DNA from: Streptomyces albipurpureus
GTDB taxonomy: Bacteria > Actinomycetota > Actinomycetes > Streptomycetales > Streptomycetaceae
Direction: 5' to 3'
Assembly (NCBI RefSeq): GCF_023701525.1
Contig: NZ_JAMQAW010000095.1
Coordinates: forward strand, 1 to 50,014
DNA length: 50,014 nucleotides
Positions 1-8,841 of this stretch are shown one piece after another (the stretch's first letter is position 1; each line of letters starts with the position of its first letter). Under the pieces are notes generated by a model. That model was not told the origin of the DNA. It was given only the letters and a program-made list of their open reading frames with translations, and searched no databases. The position numbers and the translations under genes were made by a program.

Positions 1-115
1 GGCGTCAGGTGCCAGCCGGCCGGTACCGGGCGAACATCGGGCCGTACACGGCGAGCGCCGCTCGCTGCTCAGGGCCGGGGAATCGCAGGCAGCCCGGCGA
101 CCGAAGTCGGACTGA

Positions 116-160
116 CACGGCCGCCCCCCTCCCCGGGGTGGCGGGAGAGGGGCGGCCGTG
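116..160. terminator. Stem-loop terminator downstream of the 216-899 gene
   Basis: A perfect 12-bp inverted repeat (cacggccgcccc at 116-127, ggggcggccgtg at 149-160) with a 21-nt loop lies just past the stop of the leftward gene at 216. It has no T-tract, which is usual for actinomycete terminators. Confidence 0.6.
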
Positions 161-215
161 GCCGGTCGCTGCACTCAGCTCCGGGCATACCGGCCCTCGC
201 GCCTGCCGGGGCCGG

Positions 216-899
216 TCAGTGCCGTCGGTCCTTGCCCTTGCCCTTGCGCTTGCCCGTCTTGGGTGGTTTGTCGAGCATGGGCCACCCCTCCGGCGTGGGG
301 CTGTCATGCGGACGCAGGATCCTGTCCAGGGCGGCGAGCGGCGGGTCGTACTCCGGCCAGCCGTGTTCTTCCGTCGCCGTGATCCGCGGCGGGATGGGCG
401 GCGCGTTCTTCCGTTCGCTCTGCAGTTCGTACAGGTGGGAGGTGGCCATGCGCCAGCCGAGGTAGAGGATGCTGAGGTCTCCGGCCGACAGGTCGGCGTG
501 GAGCGGGAGCAGGAGATCGAGCCACTCTTCGGGCTCGTCCAGCCAATAGGTCAGCTCTCCGTCCTCCTCGTACCGGGCCAGCGTCACCACGGCGTCGTCC
601 CGCCTCACCTGGACGCTGACACCGTGGAAGTCGTCGCCGACCAGGTAGGGGCGCAACGCATCCACCGAGGGCAGGGTGGTCCGGAACAGCAGTGACAGCC
701 GGCCGGAGCCGTGCCAGTACAGGAGCAGATCGACATTCTCCATCAGTGCGCTCAGGTCGAGCTGGGGGTCGGTGTCCTCGTCGCAGTCGATGATGTAGCC
801 GTCGTCATCGACCTCGGCGTGTTTGGTGTGGACTGACCCGTCGAATGTGCGGCCGATGGTGCGGCCCTCGTAGTAGACCCGTGGCGTGTGTCCGCTCAT
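216..899 (-). CDS. Hypothetical protein, 227 aa
   Basis: I do not recognise a family. The protein opens with a basic/aromatic stretch (MSGHTPRVYYEGRTIGRTFD), then a strongly acidic first half (EVDDDGYIIDCDEDTDPQLD) and many D/E-W pairs, and ends in a lysine/arginine-rich tail (KPPKTGKRKGKGKDRRH) that could bind nucleic acid or act as a flexible tail. There is no signal peptide or membrane segment. The reading frame stays open upstream to 1307, but that extension reads like non-coding sequence, so the ATG at 899 is chosen. Third-position GC is high, as expected for a real gene. It lies downstream of Ku on the same strand but 440 bp away, so co-transcription is doubtful. A strong hairpin follows its stop codon. 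Confidence 0.7.
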   Translation of the reverse strand: MSGHTPRVYYEGRTIGRTFDGSVHTKHAEVDDDGYIIDCDEDTDPQLDLSALMENVDLLLYWHGSGRLSLLFRTTLPSVDALRPYLVGDDFHGVSVQVRRDDAVVTLARYEEDGELTYWLDEPEEWLDLLLPLHADLSAGDLSILYLGWRMATSHLYELQSERKNAPPIPPRITATEEHGWPEYDPPLAALDRILRPHDSPTPEGWPMLDKPPKTGKRKGKGKDRRH

Positions 900-1341
900 G
901 TGCTGCCCCCAGGTTTGTCGCGGATAGGCGGGAGACCCCTTCCTACAGCGCCCGCCCCCGGAGCTGCACCGATTCGGGTACCGCTGGCGCGAAACAGGGC
1001 CCCTGGCCGGTAATCGACACCTTTCCCTCCACGGCCTTGATCCCGGAGCGGGGCAGCGCGCAGGGCCCCCAGCACATGACAAAGCCACCCCGGAGGACGG
1101 CTCCCTGCCGGGCGCGGGTGGCGCACCTCGCCTTGTATCTCGTACTCGACACATGCTCTGAAAGCCACACCCGGACCCCCTGGGTGAGCCAACCCTACGA
1201 ATGGCTCGCTCAGCCCGTTCAACAAGGTAGGGAGAGCTGACTCCCGGCCCGCTCTGCCACCCGCCGCGGTGTCCGCGGACAGCCACGGGGGCCGGGCACC
1301 GTGCCACTGTCCCCGTGCCGACGCGGGACTGGGCGGGCCGG
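900..1341. other. Intergenic region with no recognisable gene
   Basis: The 442 bp between the Ku stop codon and the start of the 216-899 gene hold no frame with convincing codon usage or family similarity. It presumably contains the promoter of the leftward gene at 899, but I see no clear -10/-35 pair. Confidence 0.5.
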
Positions 1342-2244
1342 TCAGGCGATGCGGGGCTTGCGCCCGCCCGTCTTCCCGGGTGGTGCCTTCTTCGCTGCCG
1401 TCTTCTTGGCGGTCCGTTTCTGCGGTGGCATCTGGTGGACGGTCGCGTCCTCGCCGCGCGCGGCGCGGGCGGCCGTGACGGACTCGGTCAGCGCCGCCAT
1501 CAGGTCCACCACCGGGGCACTCGGCGCCTCCTCCCTCGTCCCGGCGCCAGTCGGTTGGCGGCCTTCGGTTTTGGCGTTGATGACGGAGGTCAGGGCCTCG
1601 GTGTAGGCGTCGGTGAAGCCGCTCAGGTCCTCCGCGGAGAGTGCGTCGGCGAGTGCGAGCGCATTGGCCACTTCCTCCTCCGCGGGGGCAGGCTCGTCTG
1701 TACGGGGCACGGATATCAGGGTGGGGGAGCGGACCTCGTCCGAAGCTAGGAGCTGCTGCAGCACCAGCACTCCGTCCGTCACCCGCAGCAGGCCGAGCCG
1801 GGTCCGGTCACGGAGCGAGTACCGGGCCACCGCGACCCGATCAGTGCGCTGCAACGCCCGGGTGATCAGCGCATACGGTTTGGCGGCGATGTCGCCCCGG
1901 GCTGCGAGGTAGTAGGAGCGGCCCAGGCTGATCGGGTTGACCGAGGTGGCCGGGTTGAACCCCAGGACCTCGATGGCGCGGACATGCTCCAGCGGGAGAC
2001 TGTCGAGATCCTGATCGGTGATCTCGACCAGGGAACCGTCCAGCGTCTCCCACCCACGGCCGATCTGGTCATGGCGAAGCTGCTGCCCGCACACTTCGCA
2101 CGTCGTCCGGTTCCGCACCCGGCCGAGATCCGCCAGGTGCATCTGTCGGAAGGTGACGCTGTGGGATTCCGTGGCCGGCAGCACGGACACCGATATGGTC
2201 ACCAGCCCGAAGCTGACCGCGGTGGTGAGCAGGGACGTCGGCAC
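1342..2244 (-). CDS. ku: Non-homologous end-joining protein Ku
   Basis: Bacterial Ku forms a homodimeric ring on DNA double-strand ends and recruits an ATP-dependent ligase for end joining. The 300-residue product shows the family hallmarks: an N-terminal strand resembling the Ku signature (AVSFGLVTISVSVLPATESH), then TFRQMH and the CEVCGQQL segment, the FNPATSVNPISLGRSYYLAA region of the beta-barrel bridge, and a lysine-rich tail (QKRTAKKTAAKK...) typical of actinobacterial Ku. The extreme N-terminus (VPTSLLTT) differs from the usual ARxIWxGxISFGLV. The GTG at 2244 is preferred over upstream codons because GGAGG lies 6 nt before it. A possible partner ligase lies at 19181-20158, not adjacent. 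Streptomyces genomes often carry accessory Ku and ligase copies, so this need not be the housekeeping one. Confidence 0.9.
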   Translation of the reverse strand: MPTSLLTTAVSFGLVTISVSVLPATESHSVTFRQMHLADLGRVRNRTTCEVCGQQLRHDQIGRGWETLDGSLVEITDQDLDSLPLEHVRAIEVLGFNPATSVNPISLGRSYYLAARGDIAAKPYALITRALQRTDRVAVARYSLRDRTRLGLLRVTDGVLVLQQLLASDEVRSPTLISVPRTDEPAPAEEEVANALALADALSAEDLSGFTDAYTEALTSVINAKTEGRQPTGAGTREEAPSAPVVDLMAALTESVTAARAARGEDATVHQMPPQKRTAKKTAAKKAPPGKTGGRKPRIA

Positions 2245-2448
2245 CAGAAACCTCCAGACCTCCCCTGGGATCTGCACCCAGCGTACGAGCCCCAGCCGCA
2301 GGACGCGCGGACTCGACCGGTCAGCGCAGCCGCCCCAGTCACCCAGGATGCGGTTCCGGGCTTCGTCACGGCCGGGGGCGGCGGGGGCGAGGGCCGTGCC
2401 GGTTGTGCTGGTCCTGTGCGGGGATGGATGGGCTTGTACCGGCTTGCA

Positions 2449-3297
2449 TCACCGGTCGGCGCGGTGCAGCAGGTGTGCGGCCCGCTGGTGGAGCGGTGCT
2501 GTGAGGGGGAGGTGGTCGCCGCGGGCGACGTGGTGCAGGAGTTCGGTGATGGTGACGAGTTCGGCGAAGCGTCCGGCCGGGGTGTCGAGGAGACGTCCGA
2601 ACTCGCTGCGGATGCGTTCGGCGGTGGACGGGACGAGGAGGCTGCAGGTGTGGAGCATGGCGGCGTCGTAGCCGGCCGGGGCGAGTCCCCAGCCTTCCCA
2701 GTCCACGATCTGAAGGCTGGGTGCGCAGAGGTTGGCCCAGTGCAGGTCGCCATGAGCCGTGCGCCAGGATCGAACGCCGGTGTCGAGGGGGACGCCGAGG
2801 AAGCGGGGCATGGCCCAGTCGAGGTAGCGCTGGGTGATCGTGTGGCGGCTTGTGGGGACGGCGGCGACAGCCTCCAGAGCGGTGCGCAGCGCTGTCCACC
2901 AGTGTCCCGGGAGGTCCGGGTCGGCGATCAGGACGGAGGCGCTGCTGATGGTGGGCGCCGTGGTGTGGTCGTAGAGCTCGGCGCGGTACCTGCCGTGCGG
3001 GTCGTCCCAGTCGTGGTGGGCGCGCAGCCGCGGCCGGGGGACGGCGGTGGGAACACATTCTTCGGCGGTCAGGGGGCCGTCCCAGAAGGTGAGATCGGCC
3101 TGGTTCGCGGGGATGCCGGCCAGGCGGAGCCATGCGGGTCCGCCTGGTGCGGAGACGGGCCGGCTGAGGGTTCGGCCGCGCCACCCCCAGGCCTCCCGGG
3201 CGGCCGGGGCGAGGCGAACGCCCAGGGCGGAGCGGGCCCTGCGGTGGGCGGTGCGCATCCGCTGAGCGGTCTGGGCATCCTCTGGCGGGGGGTGCAT
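2449..3297 (-). CDS. Aminoglycoside phosphotransferase-like protein of the FxLD cluster
   Basis: The 282-residue product has a C-terminal kinase-like core with the phosphotransferase catalytic loop (HGDLHWANL) followed by the metal-binding segment (LQIVDWEGWGLAPAGYDAA), as in the APH/choline-kinase superfamily. The nucleotide-binding N-lobe is poorly recognisable. Its start overlaps the stop of the upstream gene (TGATG at 3297), so it is the last gene of the lanthipeptide operon and probably translationally coupled. In RiPP loci such kinases may modify the peptide, confer self-protection or be accessory; the sequence does not decide. The substrate is unknown, and it should not be read as an aminoglycoside resistance gene. 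Confidence 0.75.
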   Translation of the reverse strand: MHPPPEDAQTAQRMRTAHRRARSALGVRLAPAAREAWGWRGRTLSRPVSAPGGPAWLRLAGIPANQADLTFWDGPLTAEECVPTAVPRPRLRAHHDWDDPHGRYRAELYDHTTAPTISSASVLIADPDLPGHWWTALRTALEAVAAVPTSRHTITQRYLDWAMPRFLGVPLDTGVRSWRTAHGDLHWANLCAPSLQIVDWEGWGLAPAGYDAAMLHTCSLLVPSTAERIRSEFGRLLDTPAGRFAELVTITELLHHVARGDHLPLTAPLHQRAAHLLHRADR

Positions 3298-4310
3298 CAG
3301 TCCGCTTCCCTCAGGGGCGGGTTCATGAGGGTTTCGCGGGCGGCCCGGGCGAGGACCGCCTGCGCCGCTGCGGGGATTCCGAGACGGTTCCAGTGGAAGA
3401 TCACCAGTTTCGCGAGGACGTCCCGCAGGCCGCGCTCGAGGGTGCCGTCGCGGGCGGCGTCCGCCAGGCTCCGGCCGGCTCCGGTGAAAGCGACTGCCCA
3501 CGGGGCCGCGGTGGGCAGCGGTCCGCCGGCCTGGTAGAGGCTGCTGGTGGGGGTGGTGTCGAGGGTCAGGAGCCGCTGGAGAGCGGGTTTCATGCCGCGC
3601 AGCCGGTCGGGCGGTGGTTCCGTGGTGAGGGGGCGCATGCGGACGACGCGGTCCCAGACGTCGGCCTGCTCGTGTTCGTCCTGCCGCGCGCCGCGCAGCA
3701 GCGCCGTGCACAGCAGAACGGACAGCTCCTTTCGGCCGACCGCTCCTGCGGAGTTCGTGGTGCGGTGGTGGTGCCGGAGGTAGGTGAGGACGTGGTGGCT
3801 GTCGGCGTGGAAGAGGGCGTGGGCGATGTTCATGCCGTCCGGGCCGCCGAAGGCCAGGACTTCCGGCTCGTAGAGCGATTCCCGCCACCTGACAATCTGG
3901 CCGGCGCACACAAGATCGTCCAGAATGTCGCTGACGTTCTCCCGCAGTTCGGCAGTGGTGTCCGGACTGCCTGGGTGGCAGCGCATGCGCCAGTACGGGT
4001 GTTTGCGCAGGAACCACCAGGCGCGGATCCGCCCGGCCTCCTCCGCTTGCCGCAGGCGGGGGCCGAGGTGGACGGCGGCGGTCTCCTCGGCACCGGTCCA
4101 TTCAGGGAAGGCGATGCGGACCTGTACCCAGTCGCGGTTGTGGTGGTCCAGGGCGGCTTGTCCGGCAGCCCGGTAGGTGTCGACCGCCTCGGCGAGGTCT
4201 GCCGGGTCCAGGCCATGCCGGGCGGCGGCCTGGTCGAGCGGGGTTCCGGTGAGGACGGCCAGCACAGGTTCCTCGGTGACGGGCCGCGCGGACGTCGGCA
4301 TGCTGTTCAC
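3297..4310 (-). CDS. Thiopeptide-type bacteriocin biosynthesis domain protein (stand-alone LanB C-domain-like)
   Basis: The central part (WVQVRIAFPEWTGAEETAAVHLGPRLRQ, then WWFLRKHPYWRMRCH) matches the pattern of thiopeptide-type bacteriocin biosynthesis domains. In split LanB systems these perform glutamate elimination from glutamylated Ser/Thr; in others they act as accessory domains. At 337 residues it is a stand-alone version. Because the neighbouring LanB already carries its own C-terminal copy, this one may be a second specialised or scaffolding enzyme. The GTG at 4310 is chosen since it overlaps the LanC stop codon (GTGA), with ATG at 4301 as an alternative. It overlaps the next gene by TGATG. 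Overlaps on both sides indicate one transcript and coupled translation. Confidence 0.85.
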   Translation of the reverse strand: MNSMPTSARPVTEEPVLAVLTGTPLDQAAARHGLDPADLAEAVDTYRAAGQAALDHHNRDWVQVRIAFPEWTGAEETAAVHLGPRLRQAEEAGRIRAWWFLRKHPYWRMRCHPGSPDTTAELRENVSDILDDLVCAGQIVRWRESLYEPEVLAFGGPDGMNIAHALFHADSHHVLTYLRHHHRTTNSAGAVGRKELSVLLCTALLRGARQDEHEQADVWDRVVRMRPLTTEPPPDRLRGMKPALQRLLTLDTTPTSSLYQAGGPLPTAAPWAVAFTGAGRSLADAARDGTLERGLRDVLAKLVIFHWNRLGIPAAAQAVLARAARETLMNPPLREAD

Positions 4311-5473
4311 TGTGGTCCGGTCAGGAGGCAGAGGTCCCAGCCGGATGCTGTTCGCCCGCACGACCGGTCGGCCAGCACGGCGAGGGCGGGGCCGGTGGAT
4401 CCTTCGAGGAACCCCGTCTCCTGCGGGTGGACCTGGTCGTGGAGCAGGGTGCGGAGCCGGGGAAGGTGCGCGGCGAACGCGTCGGTCAGGGCGTCCCGGG
4501 CGACCTGGTGGGCGGTGTGGAGGAGGCCGGCGGCGCCGTGGCAGATCCCGGCGTCCTGGACACGGGCGAGCTGCGCGGGGTCGGCGAGGCAGGACAGGAG
4601 AGCGCCCTCGGCGGCGTTCTGGCGGGCGGTGTCGCCCAGAGCGCGGGCGGCGAGCTGCTGGGCGCGGACCAGGCCGGGGGTCCCGTAGCACCAGCTCGGA
4701 CGCCGGGGACCGGGCCGGGCGACACTGCCGGTGCGGTGCTCGGTAAGGGTGATCCACTGCGGCCACCACGGCCCGGAACTGCCGGTCTGGCGCCACTGGT
4801 CCAGCCAGGCACAGATGTACCGGATCGCCTGCAGCTGGCCGTCCACCGCGGTGCCGCGCAGGGCGGTGAGGGACAGCAGGGCGAGGACGCCGGCGATGCC
4901 GTGCGCCATGCCCAGGTTGGCGTGACCATCGCCGAACTCCGGTCCTGTGCCGGCGGCCGGGGCGGCCGGAGTCCACCAGCCGGGGAGCCGGTCGGTGTCC
5001 CGGTCCAGCGGGCGGGTCAGCCGGACGAGATAGTCGAGCACCTCCCGCAGCACCGGAGCGTTCGGGTTGCGGCCGAGGAGGTAGGCGCCGAGGCCGGTGA
5101 GACCGTAGAAGAGGTCGAACTCCCGCGGCAGGGGCCGCTGTCCGCAGTCGATGCGTGCGTGGGCCTGTTCGAGGCGCCGGGTGGTGAGGTGGATGATCCG
5201 GGCGTCAAGCTGGTGAAGGGCCCGGGCGTAGCGGTCGCTGTCCCCGGCCGCGGTGTGCAGGGCGAACGCGACGGCGGGCGCCCCCGTATACAGACCGGCG
5301 CTCTCGTCGGCGACCAGGTCCGTGGTGCAGGCGGCGAGGGCGGCGTGTACCTCCTGCCAGGAGCCGGAACCCCGCCGTGCGTGCTCGACCGCCAGCAGGG
5401 CGGCACCGGCCGCGCCCCGGGCGAGGGACTGCGCCCGCACGGCGGCAGCGCCTTCGGTGGACGCCGTGGTCAT
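4307..5473 (-). CDS. Lanthionine synthetase C-family cyclase (LanC)
   Basis: LanC enzymes are zinc proteins that add cysteine thiols to dehydroalanine/dehydrobutyrine to form lanthionine rings. The 388-residue product has the expected alpha-toroid repeats: YGLTGLGAYLL (about 123-133), GMAHGIAGV (188-196), SWCYGTPGL (260-268) and ICHGAAGLL (310-318). The presumed zinc ligands Cys262, Cys311 and His312 and the catalytic-region His191 are all present, so it should be active. It overlaps the dehydratase gene by ATGA and the downstream gene by GTGA, giving tight coupling. Its substrate is presumably the FxLD precursor encoded at 8641-8793. Confidence 0.92.
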   Translation of the reverse strand: MTTASTEGAAAVRAQSLARGAAGAALLAVEHARRGSGSWQEVHAALAACTTDLVADESAGLYTGAPAVAFALHTAAGDSDRYARALHQLDARIIHLTTRRLEQAHARIDCGQRPLPREFDLFYGLTGLGAYLLGRNPNAPVLREVLDYLVRLTRPLDRDTDRLPGWWTPAAPAAGTGPEFGDGHANLGMAHGIAGVLALLSLTALRGTAVDGQLQAIRYICAWLDQWRQTGSSGPWWPQWITLTEHRTGSVARPGPRRPSWCYGTPGLVRAQQLAARALGDTARQNAAEGALLSCLADPAQLARVQDAGICHGAAGLLHTAHQVARDALTDAFAAHLPRLRTLLHDQVHPQETGFLEGSTGPALAVLADRSCGRTASGWDLCLLTGPQ

Positions 5474-8400
5474 CGCGTGGTTCCTTTCTGGCTGGCTATC
5501 CAGGCGAGTGCGGCGGAGCGGGCGAGCCGGAAGCAGGTCTGCTCGCCCGCCTCGTCGATCCCTGCGGTGCGCAGGTGGTGCAGGTGCAGCAGGGAGGACA
5601 GCACGCTCCTCGGGTCCTCGCCGTCGCCGATGAGGCGTTCGCGGTAGGCGGTGAGCGCCTCACGGCGAATCGCCCACGCCTCGACTGTCCGCTCTCCTCC
5701 CGGCAGCGCCCGAACAGCGGCGAACCCGTCCCCGGGGACGGCCAGCCGCATGGCTTCCTGATGGAGTGAGCGGGCCGGATGCGGAGCCGCCGTGGTGGTG
5801 ATGTGGCCGGTCAGCCAGCGCATCGCGGTGGCGGTGTCACCGGTGAAGGAGACCGTCAGGTCGACGAGACCCGCAGCGACCACGGCCTGTACTGCGCTTC
5901 CGCGGTCGCCGGTGGTGAGTGCCAGCTGGGTGAGGGCGGCGGCGGAGTCGGCGGCGAAGACCGTTTCGGCGGCGCTCAGGGTCTGCCCGGTGCCGTAGCG
6001 GCCGGTCTCGGGGTAGTAGGTGTCGAACTGGACGCGGCCGATCAGCCCCCGGCGCCGCAGATCCGCCGCCCAACCGCCGACCGAGGCGGCGGCGTTCCCG
6101 AACCCGTCCGGCCAGGACAGTCGGATGCGCAGGCGGATGTGGTCGGACGGATCACGGAAGCGCACGAACCACCACTCGCCCTGCTCGCCGAAGCCAGCCC
6201 ACAGGCGCGGCAGATGCTCCAGGAGGATCGGCGGGTGCAGGTCCGCTGGCGCGTACAGCTTCACGAAGACCCAGCCCGAGGCGCCTGGGAGGTGGCCGTG
6301 GTCGCGGGGGACCGGCACCGTGTTCCCGGCCCGTCGCAGCGGTGGCGGCGCGGGGGTTCGGGTGGAGGCGAGCGCCAGGGTGATGTCGTGGGCCCGTCCG
6401 AACCAGCCGTACTCCGACTCCTCCGGCGCTTCCCGCACTGTGGCGTGCCCAGGGCGATCGAGCTCGGCGCGCAGCAGGCCGGCGTCGGCGGCATGGTCCA
6501 GCCGCAGGCGTAGCCGACGGTCACTGTCGCCGGCGTCCACGGCGGCGGGCAGTCGCAGGCGCCGTCCCAGATCCATCAGGGCCTGATGCCACTGGGCGGG
6601 GGAGGCGGACGGTCCGGGGAGCTCGCAGGCGGTGATGCGCCAGGTGGCCGGGGCGAGGACCGTACGGCCGTGGCGGATGCGGGGCAGGAACGGCAGCTTC
6701 TGCGCCGCTCCCCAGGCGAATGGGCCGAAGGCTGCGGCGCGGGCGCGCGGCACCTCGCACAGCAGCCGGGCCAGCGGATGCGTCTGGTGCGCCAGTTCCA
6801 CCGCGTTCAGCAGCGCGGGCTCCACGACCTCCCCGGTCGCCCCCGCGATCAGATACATCCCCTCCGGGTCTGCGGTGACCGCCAGGTCCTCCAGCCGCAC
6901 CTGCGCGGGGGAGGGGTAGTCGGCGACGGATATGACCCGGGGCAACAGGGCGGGGGAACGGCTGACGTTCTCCGTCCGCACGTTCAGCGGCGGACTGGAC
7001 ACCTGGGCCCGCACCGCACCCCGTGTCAGGGTTGGCAGCTGCTGGTACGCGGCCTGCATACGATCGCGGTCGACGGCATCCAGGAGAGCGAGGAATCGCC
7101 CCGTCGTGGCACCGGCCGCCGGGCTCAGCCCGGTGACAACCAGCGTGAAGTCACCCCGGTCCAGTGCGGCAGGCGTCCGTGCGTGGATGCGGAACCGCAG
7201 GTCGATGTGCGGCAGCGGCGCCCCTGCCGCTCCGGCGGACAGGGCGTCGACCACCTCGTCGGTGAGCACGACTTCCCGGACACCGTCGAGGGCTGCCCGC
7301 TGGGCCAGCGCCAGGACCTGCTCGTCGCGTGCCGTGAACTCCGGCGCCGGCCGGGGAGCGAGCGAGCCCCGGTATCCGGCCGGGAGTCCGAGACCGGTGA
7401 CGGGGGCGGTGAGCTGGATGACCGGGACGGTGCCGCCGGGCCCGTACCGGTCGAGGAACCGCCGATGATAATCGCGCCACGACCGTGACCCGGCCGGAGC
7501 AGGAGTGAGTCGGGCCAGAACCCCGGCGGCGTTCTCCGCCTCCCGCGCGACCGCCTCGGGCAGCGTCAGCGAGCAGTCCAGCCGCAGATCAACCCGCAGC
7601 GGCTGGCCCGCCACCTCGGTCAGGGCCTGCATCCGGCCGGCGACACAGGTTCGCAGCGCCCGGCGAGCCATGGGCGCAGCCGTGTTGTGGGCGGCGAGCC
7701 CTGCCTCTACCTCCCGTAACGCGTGGACGAGAGACGCGACGGCGGGAACGCTCCCGGCGCCAGCGGCGGCCAGTTCGCCGAGCACATGACCCAGGCCGTC
7801 GACCGCCGTCATCGCGGGCCGCAGGCTCGTGAGCAGGAACCCGTGGGCCACCAGCTCCGCCACCAGACCCGATAAAGCAGGTAAAGGAGTGCTGGGATAG
7901 GCGGCTCGGAGCCTACCGATCAGCCGGGCGACCGGGACGGGTGACGACGCGGCGGCGGACATCACCGTCGCGACGGCCCGGGTATGCCGGATCCCGATCT
8001 CACCAGGCCCGCGCTCCTCGTCGCGGGCCGGGCGCCGACAGGGAATCAGCAGGCGCCCGTCGCGCACCACACAGGTGGGATCGGCCGCGACGGACAACCG
8101 GCCCAGCAGCTCCGGGAACGACTCCAGCCGACGGATCACGTCCGCAAGCCACACGGCATCCGCCCCCGCCACCGCCGTGTGCTCCCGACCCCACCGGATC
8201 TCCAGACGGGATCCGATCCGGGCGGGTGCGACGCCGGCGAACAGCCCGAACGGAGTGGACCGGTGCGCCCAGCGCACCAGGTAGCGGTGCAGCGACACCG
8301 CCGCTCGCCGAACACGCCGGGAACTCTCCATCCCGCCCGCGACGATGCGGCCCACCTGTTCGGCCAGCCCGGGACTGGCCAGCCCAACGGCTTCCACCAC

Positions 8401-8562
8401 CGCCTCGATCGCCCACACCTGCCCGATCCACCGCCGCCAGCTACCGCAATCCGCCTCCACGCATCCCGACTCCTCCGGGAACGGCGGCAGGGCGAGGCCA
8501 TCCGGGTAGGCGGTGGCACGTACCAAGGCCGCTTCCACCTGCCGGTACATTCCCGCCCCCAT
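5470..8562 (-). CDS. Full-length lantibiotic dehydratase (LanB)
   Basis: This enzyme should dehydrate Ser/Thr of the precursor using glutamyl-tRNA, through glutamylation and then elimination. From ATG 8562 the product is about 1,030 residues, the normal size for full-length LanB. The N-terminal glutamylation domain starts near YRQVEAALVRATAYP and contains the characteristic SLHRYLVRWAHRSTPFGLFAGV. The last 270 residues form the elimination/thiopeptide-type domain (GWVFVKLYAP..., WWFVRFRDPSDHIRLRIRL, SVLSSLLHLHHLRTAGID). The start is uncertain: GTG 8583 lies inside a strong hairpin, ATG 8562 has AGGAGG unusually close, and ATG 8550 (MYRQVEAAL) is also possible. It is separated from fxlA by that hairpin and overlaps lanC by ATGA. 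Confidence 0.93.
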   Translation of the reverse strand: MGAGMYRQVEAALVRATAYPDGLALPPFPEESGCVEADCGSWRRWIGQVWAIEAVVEAVGLASPGLAEQVGRIVAGGMESSRRVRRAAVSLHRYLVRWAHRSTPFGLFAGVAPARIGSRLEIRWGREHTAVAGADAVWLADVIRRLESFPELLGRLSVAADPTCVVRDGRLLIPCRRPARDEERGPGEIGIRHTRAVATVMSAAASSPVPVARLIGRLRAAYPSTPLPALSGLVAELVAHGFLLTSLRPAMTAVDGLGHVLGELAAAGAGSVPAVASLVHALREVEAGLAAHNTAAPMARRALRTCVAGRMQALTEVAGQPLRVDLRLDCSLTLPEAVAREAENAAGVLARLTPAPAGSRSWRDYHRRFLDRYGPGGTVPVIQLTAPVTGLGLPAGYRGSLAPRPAPEFTARDEQVLALAQRAALDGVREVVLTDEVVDALSAGAAGAPLPHIDLRFRIHARTPAALDRGDFTLVVTGLSPAAGATTGRFLALLDAVDRDRMQAAYQQLPTLTRGAVRAQVSSPPLNVRTENVSRSPALLPRVISVADYPSPAQVRLEDLAVTADPEGMYLIAGATGEVVEPALLNAVELAHQTHPLARLLCEVPRARAAAFGPFAWGAAQKLPFLPRIRHGRTVLAPATWRITACELPGPSASPAQWHQALMDLGRRLRLPAAVDAGDSDRRLRLRLDHAADAGLLRAELDRPGHATVREAPEESEYGWFGRAHDITLALASTRTPAPPPLRRAGNTVPVPRDHGHLPGASGWVFVKLYAPADLHPPILLEHLPRLWAGFGEQGEWWFVRFRDPSDHIRLRIRLSWPDGFGNAAASVGGWAADLRRRGLIGRVQFDTYYPETGRYGTGQTLSAAETVFAADSAAALTQLALTTGDRGSAVQAVVAAGLVDLTVSFTGDTATAMRWLTGHITTTAAPHPARSLHQEAMRLAVPGDGFAAVRALPGGERTVEAWAIRREALTAYRERLIGDGEDPRSVLSSLLHLHHLRTAGIDEAGEQTCFRLARSAALAWIASQKGTTR

Positions 8563-8583
8563 TCCCCTCCTGGGCACCCGCAC

Positions 8584-8621
8584 CCGGTGCCGGGCCCCCT
8601 GGGCAGGGGCCCCGGCACCGG
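8584..8621 (-). terminator. Stem-loop between fxlA and the dehydratase gene (attenuator-like)
   Basis: The arms at 8584-8598 (ccggtgccgggcccc) and 8606-8621 (ggggccccggcaccgg) pair over 15 bp with a single-base bulge and a 7-nt loop. It lies 20 nt past the precursor stop codon, where lanthipeptide operons often have a partial terminator that raises precursor mRNA over enzyme mRNA. That role is inferred from position. Confidence 0.6.
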
Positions 8622-8640
8622 GGCCGCAACGGCCTGCCGC

Positions 8641-8793
8641 TCAGTCGATGACGCACCCAGCGCAGGCGCTCTCATCCGTGCTGCCGCAGTTGTCACTGGT
8701 GCTGTTCATCAGCACCCCGGCCAGCGAACCCCTCTCGGCGAAACTCACGTCCAGGTCGAAGTCGCCCTGGACGAACGGTGTCTCGTTGTCCAC
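8641..8793 (-). CDS. fxlA: FxLD family lanthipeptide precursor, 50 aa
   Basis: This short gene encodes the substrate peptide of the surrounding enzymes. The leader carries the FxLD motif as FDLD at residues 12-15 (QGDFDLDVSFAERG), corresponding to the leader recognition motif of class I systems. The core after about residue 28 is rich in Ser, Thr and Cys: S31, T32, S33, S38, T39 and S42, with C36, C44 and C47, ending in CVID. It has three cysteines, so at most three thioether rings, and acidic residues D34, D40, E41 and D50 that a PCMT-like methyltransferase could act on. The GTG start at 8793 follows a strong AGAAGGGGA site. The gene lies 48 bp downstream of fxlM and upstream of lanB. Confidence 0.9.
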   Translation of the reverse strand: MDNETPFVQGDFDLDVSFAERGSLAGVLMNSTSDNCGSTDESACAGCVID

Positions 8794-8841
8794 CAGATCC
8801 CCTTCTGTAGAGAGATGTGCCAGAACACCTGACCGCGGGGC

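Noticed and set aside
2449..3297. Aminoglycoside resistance gene
   Set aside because: Only the general phosphotransferase fold is visible, and the gene is embedded in a lanthipeptide operon; nothing indicates an aminoglycoside substrate.
1984..3537. A long plus-strand open frame of 517 codons across the Ku and kinase-like genes
   Set aside because: It is the antisense shadow of well-supported minus-strand genes in GC-rich DNA, with low-complexity Gly/Ala/Val sequence and no family motifs.
4427..5647. A 406-codon plus-strand frame opposite lanC
   Set aside because: It is antisense to LanC, whose zinc motifs are unmistakable; the plus frame has no motif and crosses the lanB/lanC junction.
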